The notes under the pieces: model-generated | Databases searched by the model: none | What the model was told of the DNA's origin: nothing | The model's input: the letters and a program-made list of their open reading frames with translations, nothing else | Source of the DNA: Gracilaria vermiculophylla | Lineage: Eukaryota > Rhodophyta > Florideophyceae > Gracilariales > Gracilariaceae | DNA length: 16,819 nt | Reading direction: 5' to 3' | Assembly (NCBI GenBank): GCA_019155205.2 | Contig: JAHNZQ020000004.1 | Span: 1,484,046 to 1,500,864, forward strand | Made by a program: the position numbers and the translations under genes | In this document: piece after piece, positions 16,508 to 16,819 of the stretch | Position numbering within the stretch: position 1 is the stretch's first letter | Layout: each line of letters begins with the position of its first letter

Positions 16508-16815
16508 CGCTTTCTTGATCCCTGGGGTGGCTCCAATCGGGATTGCGGCACGTGCGGCCTCCGGCGCATCGCCCGTTCTTTCCTTCAGGCGTTCCATCTC
16601 TTCTCCATACTCCCGCGCAGCGGGTTGGTGCGGGTTCGTGTTTCACTCTTTGCGGCGTTCGTGGTCTCTATTTCGCCTTCACCCGGCGATACCTGTAGTG
16701 CAAACCACGAACGTGGCACAGACACGAGCCGCGTCGCGGAAGCACCACCAAGGTGTTCAAGCTTGCTCCCAATGAGAGGTTGCACAGCGAGAGAGCCCTC
16801 TGATAGGGTCGACAC
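16508..16815 (-). pseudogene. Partial ORF of the same element, frameshifted
   Basis: Coming in from the right edge, the minus strand reads IGSKLEHLGGASATRLVSV then PRSWFALQVSPGEGEIE. After a frame change near 16640 it continues REYGEEMERLKERTGDAPEA to a stop at about 16506-16508. The first part resembles the swapped-hairpin AbrB-type DNA-binding fold (typically a small-residue turn, 'vsVPrsW', then 'L.pGdeve'). The second part looks like a charged helix. The resemblance is by eye only. The true start may lie outside the window. The open frame ends in GCGTAAG in both repeat copies, which could be a former splice donor. Confidence 0.3.
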
Positions 16816-16819
16816 GAGC

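Noticed and set aside
1..16819. Bacterial operon, CRISPR array or phage region
   Set aside because: There are no tandem co-directional genes with ribosome binding sites and no regularly spaced repeats. The one gene is a eukaryotic-type oxidase with a TATA box and long leader, beside Tc1/mariner relics.

Overview
The window looks like nuclear DNA of a multicellular red alga, probably a florideophyte of the Chondrus type. The reasons are these. The one intact gene is a long, intronless NADPH oxidase (respiratory burst oxidase homologue) with the architecture I associate with red algae: no EF-hands, and a four-helix membrane insertion between the two halves of the NADPH-binding domain. The gene has a TATA box and a long untranslated leader and no bacterial-style operon neighbours. 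Decayed eukaryotic transposons lie around it. The species cannot be confirmed from sequence alone.

Layout: 1-3480 is a decayed mobile-element region with coding-like remnants on the minus strand. 3539-4702 is a dead Tc1/mariner element with inverted termini and a transposase relic. 4703-7299 is AT-rich then GC-richer non-coding sequence with one doubtful small ORF. 7300-10051 is the intact NADPH oxidase on the plus strand (TATA box at 7300, ATG at 7532). 10052-11313 is spacer. 11314-13857 is a full-length but broken paralogue of the oxidase on the minus strand, tail-to-tail with the intact copy. 14025-15871 is non-coding. A solitary Tc1-type terminus at 15872 abuts 15905-16819, a second copy of part of the element at 1-3480.

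The most interesting biology is in the oxidase pair. The two copies are about 72% identical in nucleotides in a hand-counted flank. One 544-bp block (8117-8660 against 12714-13262, inverted) is about 97% identical, and its first 190 or so bases are identical. The block starts exactly at the codon of a haem-ligand histidine and ends just after the first NADPH motif. Within the intact gene the same block has a much higher third-position GC than the sequence on either side. This is the signature of gene conversion between inverted paralogues, or of both copies receiving the block from a third gene. The broken copy also carries a TA-NNN-TA insertion inside the block, which resembles the scar of an excised Tc1/mariner element, a family that left relics on both sides of the locus.

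Functionally, only the intact oxidase is likely to be expressed as protein. It would move electrons from cytosolic NADPH through FAD and two haems across a membrane to oxygen, making superoxide for defence or signalling. The paralogue has lost its FAD and NADPH motifs as well as its reading frame.
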